Source: Pseudacidovorax sp. (GTDB lineage: Bacteria > Pseudomonadota > Gammaproteobacteria > Burkholderiales > Burkholderiaceae_C). From it: DNA of 64,000 bases. The stretch spans positions 85,913 through 149,912 of the forward strand of contig NZ_JAGOPN010000019.1 of NCBI RefSeq assembly GCF_017991995.1. The letters run 5' to 3'. Position numbers and translations under genes: made by a program. The notes under the pieces were generated by a model. That model was not told the DNA's origin. It saw only the letters and a list, made by a program, of their open reading frames with translations, and ran no database searches. Each line of letters opens with the position of its first letter. Position 1 is the first letter of the stretch. This document shows, piece by piece, positions 44,538-54,106 of the stretch.

Positions 44538-45527
44538 TCAGTCCAGGGAGACGTTGGCCTTGCGGATCACGTCGCCGAAGCGCTGCGATTCGCTCTTCAC
44601 GAACTGCTCGAACTGCGGGCGCGTGACCGGGAAGGGCTCGTAGCCGAAGCTCTTGAAGCGGGCCTGCACGTCGGGGCCGGTCAGCGCCTGCTCGATGTCG
44701 CGCTTGATCTTCTCCGTCACCGCATCGGGCAGACCGCGCGGCACGGCGATGGCGTTCCAGCCCGTCACTTCGAAGCCCTTGGGGCCGCCGGACTCGGCCA
44801 CGGTGGGCACGTCGGGATAGGCGGCCATGCGCTGCGGGCCGGTCACGGCCAGAAAGCGCAGCTTGCCGGACTGGTAGAGCGGACCCGCCGTGGCGGCGCT
44901 GCCCAGGGCGAAATCGATGTCGCCGGTGGAGACCGAGGTATAGAGCTGCGTGGTCTCCTTGAAGATCACGTGCTCCATCTGCGTGCCGGTGGCCGACTTG
45001 AACAGCTCCGTGCCCAGGTGCACGGGATTGCCGACCGACCACGAGCCGTAGTTCAGCTTGCCGGGTCGCGCCTTGGCGTCGGCCACGATGTCCCCCACCG
45101 TCTTGTACTTGCTGTTGGCGCCGACGGTGAAGAAGAAGTAGGTCTTGAACAGTGGCAGCAGGACGTCGAAGTCCTTGGCCGGGTCGTAGGGCAGCTTCTT
45201 GAACAGCGACGGGTAGGCGGCCAGGTGGACGTTGTCCAGCAGCAGCAGGTCGGTGCCGTCCTTGGCGCCGCGCTTCCAGGCGTCGATGGCGATGAAACCG
45301 TTGCCGCCCGGGCGGTTGTCCACCGTCACCGGCACGCCCCAGGTGCGCGACAGCTTGTCGGCCACCAGGCGCGAGACGCCATCCGGGCCACCGCCCACGG
45401 GGAAGGGGTTGACGATGCGCACCGGCTTGCCATACGGAAAGGTGGCCTGCTGCTGGGCCTGGGCGGCGAAGGGCAGGGCGGCGGCGAGGGCGCAGGCCGT
45501 CACCAGTGCGCGGCGGGAAAAGCTCAT
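44538..45527 (-). CDS. Bug-family (TctC) periplasmic binding protein
   Basis: This 329-residue solute receptor has a signal peptide ending at AAQA and Bug signatures KPVRIVNPFPVGGGPDGVSR and DNRPGGNGFIA. Its sequence is quite different from the Bug gene next to it, so they are not a recent tandem duplication. It is inserted between ligK and the second Bug gene inside the lig operon. The ligand is unknown; the transporter membrane genes are missing here. Confidence 0.9.
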   Translation of the reverse strand: MSFSRRALVTACALAAALPFAAQAQQQATFPYGKPVRIVNPFPVGGGPDGVSRLVADKLSRTWGVPVTVDNRPGGNGFIAIDAWKRGAKDGTDLLLLDNVHLAAYPSLFKKLPYDPAKDFDVLLPLFKTYFFFTVGANSKYKTVGDIVADAKARPGKLNYGSWSVGNPVHLGTELFKSATGTQMEHVIFKETTQLYTSVSTGDIDFALGSAATAGPLYQSGKLRFLAVTGPQRMAAYPDVPTVAESGGPKGFEVTGWNAIAVPRGLPDAVTEKIKRDIEQALTGPDVQARFKSFGYEPFPVTRPQFEQFVKSESQRFGDVIRKANVSLD

Positions 45528-45598
45528 GAATGTCTCCGAACGTGGAAGAGGGCCGCGCCCGCTTCGGGGGGCGCTGGCCCGGGAACAATAGAAAGGGA

Positions 45599-46282
45599 TC
45601 AGTCGATGTACTTGAGGCCCGCAGCCGCCAGCGGCTCGCGCATCTTGTACATGTCCAGGCCCAGCACGCCGCTGGCCAGCTTGGCGCGCTTCTCGCCCTC
45701 GAAGGACTCGCGCTTGCGGGCGGCTTCGAGCGTCTTGGCGGCGATGGCGCGCGGCACGCAGACCACGCCGTCGTCGTCGGCCACGATCACGTCGCCGGGC
45801 GTCACCAGCATGCCGGCGCACACCACGGGGATGTTGACCGAGCCGATGGTCGCCTTGATGCAGCCCTTGCTGCTGATGCACTTGCTCCACACGGGGAAGT
45901 TCATCTCCTGCAGCGTCTTGACGTCGCGCACGCCGGCGTCGATCACCAGGGCGCGGGCGCCGCGGGCCTGGAAGCTGGTGGCCAGCAGGTCGCCGAAGTA
46001 GCCGTCGGTGCATTCGGCGGTGATGGCCGCCACCACGATGTCGCCGGGCTGGATCTGCTCGGCCGCGACGTGCAGCATCCAGTTGTCGCCCGGATGCAGC
46101 AGCACGGTGACGGCCGTGCCGGACACCTGCTGGCCCGGATAGATCGGGCGCATGTAGGGCTTGAGCAGGCCCAGGCGGCCCATGGCCTCGTGCACCGTGG
46201 CCGAGCCCAGGGCGGCCAGGCCGTCCGCGGTCTCGCGGTCGGTGCGCTGGATGTTGCGATAGACGACGCCTAATTCATACAT
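45599..46282 (-). CDS. ligK: 4-Carboxy-4-hydroxy-2-oxoadipate aldolase
   Basis: The 227-residue RraA-like class II aldolase (PmdF) splits 4-carboxy-4-hydroxy-2-oxoadipate into pyruvate and oxaloacetate and can decarboxylate oxaloacetate. Signatures are [19 protein letters not shown] and [17 protein letters not shown] (Arg/Asp of the metal and substrate site). AAGGAG precedes the ATG at 46282. The spacer to ligJ holds a twin-hairpin element. Confidence 0.93.
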   Translation of the reverse strand: MYELGVVYRNIQRTDRETADGLAALGSATVHEAMGRLGLLKPYMRPIYPGQQVSGTAVTVLLHPGDNWMLHVAAEQIQPGDIVVAAITAECTDGYFGDLLATSFQARGARALVIDAGVRDVKTLQEMNFPVWSKCISSKGCIKATIGSVNIPVVCAGMLVTPGDVIVADDDGVVCVPRAIAAKTLEAARKRESFEGEKRAKLASGVLGLDMYKMREPLAAAGLKYID

Positions 46283-46306
46283 GTCGGTTCTCCTTGAGAT
46301 GTCTGG

Positions 46307-46420
46307 CTCCCTCTCCCTCTGGGAGAGGGTGGGGGGTGAGGGCCGCGCGGCCTGCGCACGTTGCCGCGCATCGAGCGTCGCTGGGCCCCTCACCTTGCCT
46401 CTCCCCAGAGGGGAGAGGAG
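46307..46420. repeat. REP/MITE-like twin hairpin in the ligJ-ligK spacer
   Basis: Two nine-base hairpins, CCCTCTCCC/GGGAGAGGG (46309-46329) and CCTCTCCCC/GGGGAGAGG (46398-46418), stand at the ends. The outer arms also pair: GGTGAGGG (46335-46342) with CCCTCACC (46387-46394). This layout is like the short palindromic repeats found many times in other Gram-negative genomes. It fills most of the 153-base gap between two operon genes. Confidence 0.75.
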
Positions 46421-46435
46421 TCGATCCGGGCGCTG

Positions 46436-47488
46436 TCAGAGGCTCTTGGCCTTGAGGGCGGCATCCAGGCGCGGGAAGACCCGGCGCGCATTGCCTTCGA
46501 ACACCTGGAAGCGCTCGTCGTCCGTCAGGTTGGCGGTGGCGCTCACGTAGCGCTTGGTGTCGTCGTAGTAGTGGCCGGTGGTCGGGTCGATGCCGCGCAC
46601 GGCGCCGATCATCTCGGAGGCGAACAGGATGTTCTTGACCGGGATCACCTTGGTCAGCAGGTCGATGCCCGGCTGGTGGTACACGCAGGTGTCGAAGAAG
46701 ATGTTGTTGAGCAGGTGCTCTTCCAGCAGAGGCTTCTTCATCTCCTGCGCCAGGCCGCGGAAACGGCCCCAGTGATAGGGCACCGCGCCGCCGCCGTGCG
46801 GGATCACGAACTTCAGCGTCGGGAAGTCCTTGAACAGGTCGCCCTGGATGCACTGCATCACGGCCGTGGTGTCGGCATTGAGGTAGTGCGCCCCGGTGGT
46901 GTGGAAGCAGGCGTTGCAGCTGGTGCTCACGTGCACCATGGCCGGAATGTCGTACTCCACCATCTTTTCGTAGATGGGGTACCAGTGGCGGTCGGTCAGC
47001 GGCGGGCTGGTCCAGTGGCCGCCCGAGGGATCGGGGTTCAGGTTGATGCCGACGAAGCCGTATTCCTTGACGCACTTCTCCAGCTCGGGAATGCAGGTCT
47101 TGGGATCCACGCCCGGCGACTGCGGCAGCATGGCCGCGCCGATGAAGTTGTCGGGGAAGAGCTGGCTCACGCGGTAGCACAGCTCGTTGCAGATGGCGGC
47201 CCAGGTGCTGGACACCTCGAAGTCGCCGATGTGGTGGGCCATGAAGCTGGCGCGCGGGCTGAAGATGGTCAGGTCGCTGCCGCGCTCCTTCATCAGGCGC
47301 AGTTGGTTCTGCTCGATGGACTCGCGAAGCTCGTCGTCGCTGATCTTGAGGCTGGCCGGGTCGGGCTTGGCCGACGGATCCTTGATGCCGGCGATCTGGG
47401 CATTGCGCCAGTTCTCGAGGGCCTTGGGGGCGGTGGTGTAGTGGCCGTGGCAGTCGATGATCAGCGGCTGACCGTTGGATTTCGGCAT
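46436..47488 (-). CDS. ligJ: 4-Oxalomesaconate hydratase
   Basis: The 350-residue amidohydrolase-fold enzyme (PmdE) hydrates 4-oxalomesaconate to 4-carboxy-4-hydroxy-2-oxoadipate. Signatures are IIDCHGHYTTAPK, GINLNPDPSGGHWTSPPL and FVIPHGGGAVPYHWGRF. GGAG precedes the ATG. It is the first gene of the lig operon; the divergent spacer upstream carries a LysR-type operator. Confidence 0.95.
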   Translation of the reverse strand: MPKSNGQPLIIDCHGHYTTAPKALENWRNAQIAGIKDPSAKPDPASLKISDDELRESIEQNQLRLMKERGSDLTIFSPRASFMAHHIGDFEVSSTWAAICNELCYRVSQLFPDNFIGAAMLPQSPGVDPKTCIPELEKCVKEYGFVGINLNPDPSGGHWTSPPLTDRHWYPIYEKMVEYDIPAMVHVSTSCNACFHTTGAHYLNADTTAVMQCIQGDLFKDFPTLKFVIPHGGGAVPYHWGRFRGLAQEMKKPLLEEHLLNNIFFDTCVYHQPGIDLLTKVIPVKNILFASEMIGAVRGIDPTTGHYYDDTKRYVSATANLTDDERFQVFEGNARRVFPRLDAALKAKSL

Positions 47489-47595
47489 GTCGTCTCCTGG
47501 GAAGGGCGGGGCGGGCCGGTGACAACCGGCCGCGGGTCTGGAAGGCAGCGCCCATTCTGTGCCGTGACCCCGTCCGCCTCCAGGGGGCAGATCGA

Positions 47596-47618
47596 CTAGC
47601 AGCTAGAACAAACTGCTA
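47596..47618. promoter_or_regulatory. LysR-type operator between lig operon and its regulator
   Basis: TAGCAG-N10-CTGCTA (47597-47618) is a perfect interrupted palindrome in the 160-base divergent spacer. Its left arm lies inside a second palindrome CTAGCAGCTAG (47596-47606). It is AT-rich for this DNA and lies 31 bases before the LysR ATG, a usual place for a regulator that controls both itself and the divergent operon. Confidence 0.65.
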
Positions 47619-47648
47619 TAGCATGCGTGTCGATATGCGTCTGACGTC

Positions 47649-48554
47649 ATGGATCTGAAACAGCTGGAGTACTTCGTCCGAGTGGTGGAGCTGGGCAGCT
47701 TCACCCGCGCCGCGCTGGCGCTCGACATCGCCCAGCCGGCCCTCAGCCGGCAGGTGCGCACGCTGGAAGTGGAGCTGCGCCAGAACCTGCTGGTGCGCAA
47801 CGGCCGCGGCGTGACGCCCACCGAAGCCGGCGCGCTGCTGCTGGAGCACGGCCGCGGCATCCTGCACCAGGTGCAGCGGGCGCAGGAGGAGCTGGCGCGG
47901 GTGCGCGGCGGCCTGGCGGGCCGGGTGGCGCTCGGCCTGCCGCCCACGGTGGCGCGCGCGCTGGCCGTGCCGCTGACCCGGCGCTTCCGCCGCGAACTGC
48001 CCGAAGCGCGGCTGTCGATCAGCGAGGGCCTGTCGATTTCCATGCACGAAGCGCTGTCCGCCGGTCGGCTGGACATCGCCGTGCTCTACGAAGCCAAGCC
48101 CATCGCCGGGCTGGACATCGCGCCGCTGATGACCGAGGAACTGATGCTGGTGCAGGCCCGCCCGCCCGGCCTGGCCGAAGACCCGCCGCCCCCGCCCATC
48201 CCGCTGGCCGAGGTGGCGAAGCTGCCGCTGATCATTCCGAGCCGGCCCAACGCCGTGCGCATGCATGTGGAGTCGGAGATGGCGGCGCTGGGCTGCGAGC
48301 CGCAGATCGCGCTGGAGATCGACGGCGTGCCCGCCATCCTCGATCTGGTGGCCGATGGCGCCGGCTGCGCCATCCTGGCGCGGCGGGCGGTGCAGACCTC
48401 GATCCGGCCCTCCGCCTTCAGCGTGCGGCCCATCGGCCCGCCGCGGCTGCAGGTGCAGGCGCATGTGGCGGTGAGTGCGCAGCGGCCGGTGACGCGCACG
48501 CAGGCCGCGGCGCTGGAGTTGCTCAAGGCGGTGGCGGCGGAAACGGGGGGCTGA
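47649..48554 (+). CDS. LysR-family regulator of the lig (protocatechuate) operon
   Basis: The 301-residue LysR regulator has an N-terminal winged helix (LEYFVRVVELGSFTRAALALDIAQPALSRQVRTLE) and an effector domain. It is divergent from ligJ. Similarly placed LysR proteins activate such operons with protocatechuate or a pathway intermediate as effector (LigR, PmdR). The role here is inferred from position and the palindrome in the spacer. Confidence 0.85.
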   Translation: MDLKQLEYFVRVVELGSFTRAALALDIAQPALSRQVRTLEVELRQNLLVRNGRGVTPTEAGALLLEHGRGILHQVQRAQEELARVRGGLAGRVALGLPPTVARALAVPLTRRFRRELPEARLSISEGLSISMHEALSAGRLDIAVLYEAKPIAGLDIAPLMTEELMLVQARPPGLAEDPPPPPIPLAEVAKLPLIIPSRPNAVRMHVESEMAALGCEPQIALEIDGVPAILDLVADGAGCAILARRAVQTSIRPSAFSVRPIGPPRLQVQAHVAVSAQRPVTRTQAAALELLKAVAAETGG

Positions 48555-48578
48555 TCCGGCGCGGCGCCGGCATCAACG

Positions 48579-48605
48579 AAAAGGGCGCCCCGCGGCGCCC
48601 TTCCT
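48579..48605. terminator. Bidirectional terminator between lysR and argH
   Basis: The stem AAGGGCGCC/GGCGCCCTT with a four-base loop (48581-48602) lies in the 70-base gap between two convergent genes. A-rich and T-containing flanks on either side suit termination from both strands. Confidence 0.75.
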
Positions 48606-48624
48606 CGCAGCAGAGAAGCCGCGC

Positions 48625-50025
<1,401 letters not shown>

Positions 50026-50161
50026 GGGTCGGGGCCGCGAGGGGCCTTGGAAGAGCGGCAGGGCAGGAAGGCCGTGGAACAGAGGGGCGGCAGCGGGGTG
50101 GCGACGCGCCGTCGTGCGCGAGGCCAGGGCCATAATCGGCGGCCCCTCAGCGTCGCCAGCC

Positions 50162-51235
50162 ATGCGAAACCCCCGGATTTTATCGGCGCGCCCTTCAGCG
50201 AGCCCTGCCCGCGCGGCCATGGCGCCGCAATCCGACTTCTGCCGGCCGGAGATGGTGATCCGGGTGGTGCTGGCCGCCGAGTTGCTGGCCGCCGTCGCGG
50301 TGGCCTTCGTGGCCGAGTCGGCCACCGACGCACTGATGCGCTTTGCCACCGCCACGGGCGGCGTGATGCCGGCCACCCTGCTGTGGCTCATCGCGGCCTG
50401 CGCGCTGCGCCGCCGCCTGGGGCGTTGGCGCCCCGTTCCGCAGTACCTGGCGGCAGCGATCGCGGGCGTGCTGGCCGGCCTGTATGGCTGCGCGGTGCTG
50501 CAGGGCACGGGCGCGGTCGCGCAGGCGCCGTGGCTGGCGGGTGCCTGGGCGGGCGGACTCTTCGGCGCGGCGGCCATGGCGGTGATGAATCTGCGCACCG
50601 CGGCGCAGATGCCGGCCGCAGCCACGGCGCGGCTCACCGAACTGCAGCAGCGCATCCGTCCGCACTTCCTCTTCAACACGCTCAACAGCGCCATCGCCCT
50701 GGTCCGCGACGATCCGGCCCGGGCCGAGGCGATGCTGGAGGACCTGGCCGAACTCTTCCGGCAGGCGCTCGCGGAGCCCGGCGAGTCCGCCTCGCTGGCC
50801 GAGGAGATCGACCTGGCCCAGCGCTACCTGGCCATCGAGCAGGTGCGCTTCGGCCCACGCCTTCGCATCGCCTGGCAGCTGGACGAGGCCGCAGCCGGCG
50901 CGCGCCTGCCGCCGCTGTTGCTGCAGCCGCTGGTGGAGAACGCGGTACGCCATGGCGTCGAGCCGAGCCCCGAGGGTGGCGAGCTGCGCATCCGCACCGA
51001 ACGCCGCGGCTCCCGCGTGGTCATCGAGGTGGTCAACACGCTGCCGCCGCTGCGCTGGGCCGAGTCGCCCCTGCCGCGCGGCCACGGTATCGCGCTGGAC
51101 AACGTCCGCAGCCGCCTGCGACTGCTGCACGACCTGCAGGCCAGCCTGAGCGCCGGCCTGGACCGCGACTGCTGGCGGGTGCGCATCGACATTCCCGCCG
51201 ACCTGACGGACAAGCCGAAAAGAACGCAGTCATGA
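50162..51235 (+). CDS. LytS/AlgZ-type membrane histidine kinase
   Basis: The protein of about 357 residues has four membrane helices in the first 170 residues, followed by a His-kinase domain of the LytS type with [13 protein letters not shown] (phospho-His) and an ATPase ([25 protein letters not shown]). The early SDFCRPEM segment resembles the AlgZ/FimS N-terminus. It forms a pair with the LytTR regulator next to it through an ATGA overlap. An ATG at 50219 is an alternative start. Confidence 0.85.
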   Translation: MRNPRILSARPSASPARAAMAPQSDFCRPEMVIRVVLAAELLAAVAVAFVAESATDALMRFATATGGVMPATLLWLIAACALRRRLGRWRPVPQYLAAAIAGVLAGLYGCAVLQGTGAVAQAPWLAGAWAGGLFGAAAMAVMNLRTAAQMPAAATARLTELQQRIRPHFLFNTLNSAIALVRDDPARAEAMLEDLAELFRQALAEPGESASLAEEIDLAQRYLAIEQVRFGPRLRIAWQLDEAAAGARLPPLLLQPLVENAVRHGVEPSPEGGELRIRTERRGSRVVIEVVNTLPPLRWAESPLPRGHGIALDNVRSRLRLLHDLQASLSAGLDRDCWRVRIDIPADLTDKPKRTQS

Positions 51236-51999
51236 GCCTGTTGCCCGCCGACACCGCGCCGCTGCGCATCCTGCTGGTGGACGACGAGCCCCTGGCACGC
51301 GCCCGCCTGCGCACCTTGCTGGCGGACTGCCGGGCGCCGGCCGCGCAAGTCGTCGGCGAAGCCGGTGATGGCCGCGTCGTGCTGCCGCTGCTGCGCGAGA
51401 CGCCGGTGGACCTGCTGCTGCTGGACATCGCCATGCCCGGCCTCGACGGCATGGCGCTGGCCGACCAACTGCGCGGCCAGCCCGAGGCGCCCGCCATCGT
51501 GTTCGTCACCGCCCATGCCGAACATGCGCTGGGTGCCTTCGAGCTCGATGTCGCCGACTACCTGACCAAGCCGGTGCGCGTAGCCCGCCTGCAGGAGGCG
51601 CTGGCCCGTGCGCAGCGCCATCTGCGCCAGCGCCGCGCCGAGCCGCCCGACACCGGGCATCTGCTCATCCAGGACCGCGCGCGTCTCGAGCGCGTGCCGC
51701 TCTCCGAAGTTCTCTACCTGAAGGCCGAATTGAAATACATCACCGTGCGCACGGCGCAGCGCCAGCTGATCCTGGACGGCTCTCTCAACGACCTGGAGGC
51801 GCGGCATGGCGAGCGCTTCCTGCGGGTGCACCGCAGCACGCTGGTGGCGCGCGGCGCGATCCGGGCCCTGGAGCGCCACGATGGCGGGGAGGACGCCGAG
51901 GGCTGGGCCGTGCGCCTTGCCGGCCTGCAGGAGCTGCTGCCGGTGTCGCGCCGGCAACTGCAAGCGGTGCGCGACGCGCTGCGGGAGCGCTCGGAATGA
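51232..51999 (+). CDS. AlgR-like LytTR response regulator
   Basis: The 255-residue regulator has a receiver (LLVDDEPLARARLR; phospho-Asp in LLLLDIAMPG; YLTKPV) and a LytTR DNA-binding domain (VLYLKAELKYITVRTA; FLRVHRSTLV). It overlaps the kinase upstream and the AI-2E transporter gene downstream by four bases each, so the three are co-translated. In Pseudomonas AlgR controls alginate and type IV pili; the targets here are unknown. Confidence 0.88.
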   Translation: MSLLPADTAPLRILLVDDEPLARARLRTLLADCRAPAAQVVGEAGDGRVVLPLLRETPVDLLLLDIAMPGLDGMALADQLRGQPEAPAIVFVTAHAEHALGAFELDVADYLTKPVRVARLQEALARAQRHLRQRRAEPPDTGHLLIQDRARLERVPLSEVLYLKAELKYITVRTAQRQLILDGSLNDLEARHGERFLRVHRSTLVARGAIRALERHDGGEDAEGWAVRLAGLQELLPVSRRQLQAVRDALRERSE

Positions 52000-53270
52000 G
52001 CGCCCCGGTGCCGCCATCCGGCGCTGGCACAGACGCGCCCGAGGTCGTCGCCCTCGAGCCCTCCGAACCGCCGCCCTCCGTGGCCGAGTCGGCCACCGAC
52101 CGGGCCATCCGCGAGGCCGAGGCCGAGCGCGCCCGGGGCGCCGTGCCGGAGCCCGGCAGCAGCGATCCGCCGCGTCTTCTGTTGCACATGCCGGTCGATG
52201 TGCGCAGCGCCTCGCTCGTCATCCTCGGCGTGCTGGCCTGTGTCTACACGCTGCGCTGGGCGTCGGCGGTGCTGATCCCGCTGGCACTGAGCCTGATGCT
52301 CGTCTATGCCCTCTCGCCCGTCGTCGATCGGCTGGAGCGCTGGCGTCTGCCACGCTGGGCCGGCGCCGCGGTGCTGCTGCTGGCCCTGACCGGCGGCACG
52401 GCATGGACCGGCTACTCGCTGGCAGGCAGTGCGGGGCAACTGGTCGATGCCCTCCCGGCAGCGGCCCAGAAGCTGCGCAACGCCATCCGCACCAAGTCGG
52501 TCAAGGCCAGCCCGCTGGACACCGTGCAGCAGGCTGCCGACCACCTGGAGCGCGCCGCCAATGAAGGCTCGCCCACCACCTTCCGCCGCGGCGTGCAGCG
52601 CGTGATCATCGAGCGCCCGCCCTTCAACGTGCGCGACTATCTCTGGAGCGGCACCGTGGGCCTGATGGAAGGCGCCGGTCAGGCCACGCTGGTGCTCTTC
52701 CTCACCTTCTTCGCGCTGTGCTCGGGCGACACCTTCCGGCGCAAGCTGGTCAAGATGGCCGGACCCAGCCTGCACAAGAAGAAGGTCACGGTGCACGTGC
52801 TGGACGACATCACGGGCCACATCCAGCGCTACCTGCTGGTTCAGATCCTCAGCAGCGCGCTGGTGGGCGTGACCACCGGCCTGGCCTTCTGGGCGCTGGG
52901 GCTGGAGAACGCGGCCGTGTGGGGCATCATCGCGGGCGTCACCAACCTCATCCCCTACATTGGCTCGGTGCTGGTGCTGGGGGCGGCGGGCCTGGTGGCC
53001 TTCCTGCAGTTCGGCACCATCGGCATGGCGCTGCTGGTGGCCGGCACCTCGCTGTTGATCCACACGCTGGTGGGCAACCTGCTGGTGCCCTGGCTCACCA
53101 GTCGCAGTTCGCGCATGAACCCGGTGGCGGTGTTCGTGGGCGTGATCTTCTGGGCCTGGATCTGGGGCGTGTGGGGGCTGCTCCTGGGCATGCCGATCAT
53201 GATGGTCATCAAGTCGGTCTGCGACCGGGTGGACGACCTTCGGCCGGTGGGCGAGCTGCTGGGCGATTGA
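51996..53270 (+). CDS. AI-2E (PerM)-family transporter
   Basis: The 424-residue membrane protein has about eight helices, a cytoplasmic N-terminus of about 65 acidic/proline-rich residues, and the family segments VTNLIPYIGSVLVLG and FWAWIWGVWGLLLGMPIMM. Family members export small signals or act as ion antiporters, and function is often unknown. Its ATG overlaps the AlgR-like stop, which suggests a link to that signalling pair. Confidence 0.85.
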   Translation: MSAPVPPSGAGTDAPEVVALEPSEPPPSVAESATDRAIREAEAERARGAVPEPGSSDPPRLLLHMPVDVRSASLVILGVLACVYTLRWASAVLIPLALSLMLVYALSPVVDRLERWRLPRWAGAAVLLLALTGGTAWTGYSLAGSAGQLVDALPAAAQKLRNAIRTKSVKASPLDTVQQAADHLERAANEGSPTTFRRGVQRVIIERPPFNVRDYLWSGTVGLMEGAGQATLVLFLTFFALCSGDTFRRKLVKMAGPSLHKKKVTVHVLDDITGHIQRYLLVQILSSALVGVTTGLAFWALGLENAAVWGIIAGVTNLIPYIGSVLVLGAAGLVAFLQFGTIGMALLVAGTSLLIHTLVGNLLVPWLTSRSSRMNPVAVFVGVIFWAWIWGVWGLLLGMPIMMVIKSVCDRVDDLRPVGELLGD

Positions 53271-53337
53271 ACGGCCGCGCGGCCCGCGGCACCCGTTGCG
53301 GGCACTGTGCGGCGAAGCCGAGCGCCGACCTCGCCGC

Positions 53338-54084
53338 TCAGCGCGCGCCCGAGCCCAGCGCGAAGGGCTGCATCAACCCCGTCATGGGCTTCGGCAGCGG
53401 ATGCGCCAGCTCGCCGCGCTTGCTGGTCTTCAGGCCGAGCGAGACCAGCGACTCCAGCAGCGTCACACCGGCGGACACGCCGTCGATCACCGGCACGCCC
53501 AGTTCTTCCGACAGCGAGCGGCACAGGTCGGCCATGCCGGCGCAGCCCAGCACCAGCACGTCGCAGCCGTCCTCGTCCAGCGCGCGGCGGCATTCGTCGA
53601 GGATGCGTGCGCGGGCGTTGGAGCGCGGGTCTTCAAGTTCCAGCACCGGCAGCTCGCAGGCCCGGACGCGGGCGCAGAAGCGGGCCATGCCATAGGCCTC
53701 CGCCAGGTGGTGCGCCTGGCCCATGGTGCGCGCCAGCGTGGTGACCACGGTGAAGCGGCTGCCGATGAAGCTGGCCGCATGCATCGCCGCCTCGGCGATG
53801 CCCAGCACCGGGCAGCGGGCCAGCTCGCGGGCGGCCTTCAGGCCCGGGTCGCCGAAGCAGGCGATCAGGTAGCCGTCCACGCCCGCGGCCTCGCCGGCCG
53901 CGATCTCGGCCAGCAGGCCTGGCGTGGCCAGGGCCTCGTCGTAGTGGCTTTCGATGGAGACCGGGCCCATCGCCGGGCTCACGGCGATGACCTCGGTGCC
54001 CGGCCGCGCCGCGGCGCGGGCGCAGGCACCGATCTTGTCGGTCATGCTCTGGGTGGTGTTGGGGTTGATGACCTTGATGCGCAT
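53338..54084 (-). CDS. Aspartate/glutamate/hydantoin racemase-family protein
   Basis: The 248-residue enzyme has two catalytic cysteines visible in LIACFGDPGL and VLVLGCAGMADL. The start IKVINPNTTQSMT is typical of hydantoin and allantoin racemases. It follows the NCS1 permease gene by 22 bases and is likely cotranscribed, so a hydantoin or allantoin substrate is inferred. It converges on the AI-2E transporter gene. Confidence 0.85.
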   Translation of the reverse strand: MRIKVINPNTTQSMTDKIGACARAAARPGTEVIAVSPAMGPVSIESHYDEALATPGLLAEIAAGEAAGVDGYLIACFGDPGLKAARELARCPVLGIAEAAMHAASFIGSRFTVVTTLARTMGQAHHLAEAYGMARFCARVRACELPVLELEDPRSNARARILDECRRALDEDGCDVLVLGCAGMADLCRSLSEELGVPVIDGVSAGVTLLESLVSLGLKTSKRGELAHPLPKPMTGLMQPFALGSGAR

Positions 54085-54106
54085 GGACAGGGCGTTTTCT
54101 TCGGAA

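Noticed and set aside
53271..53337. GC-rich inverted stretches between the AI-2E and racemase genes
   Set aside because: They pair only imperfectly and lack T-runs; not strong enough to call a terminator.
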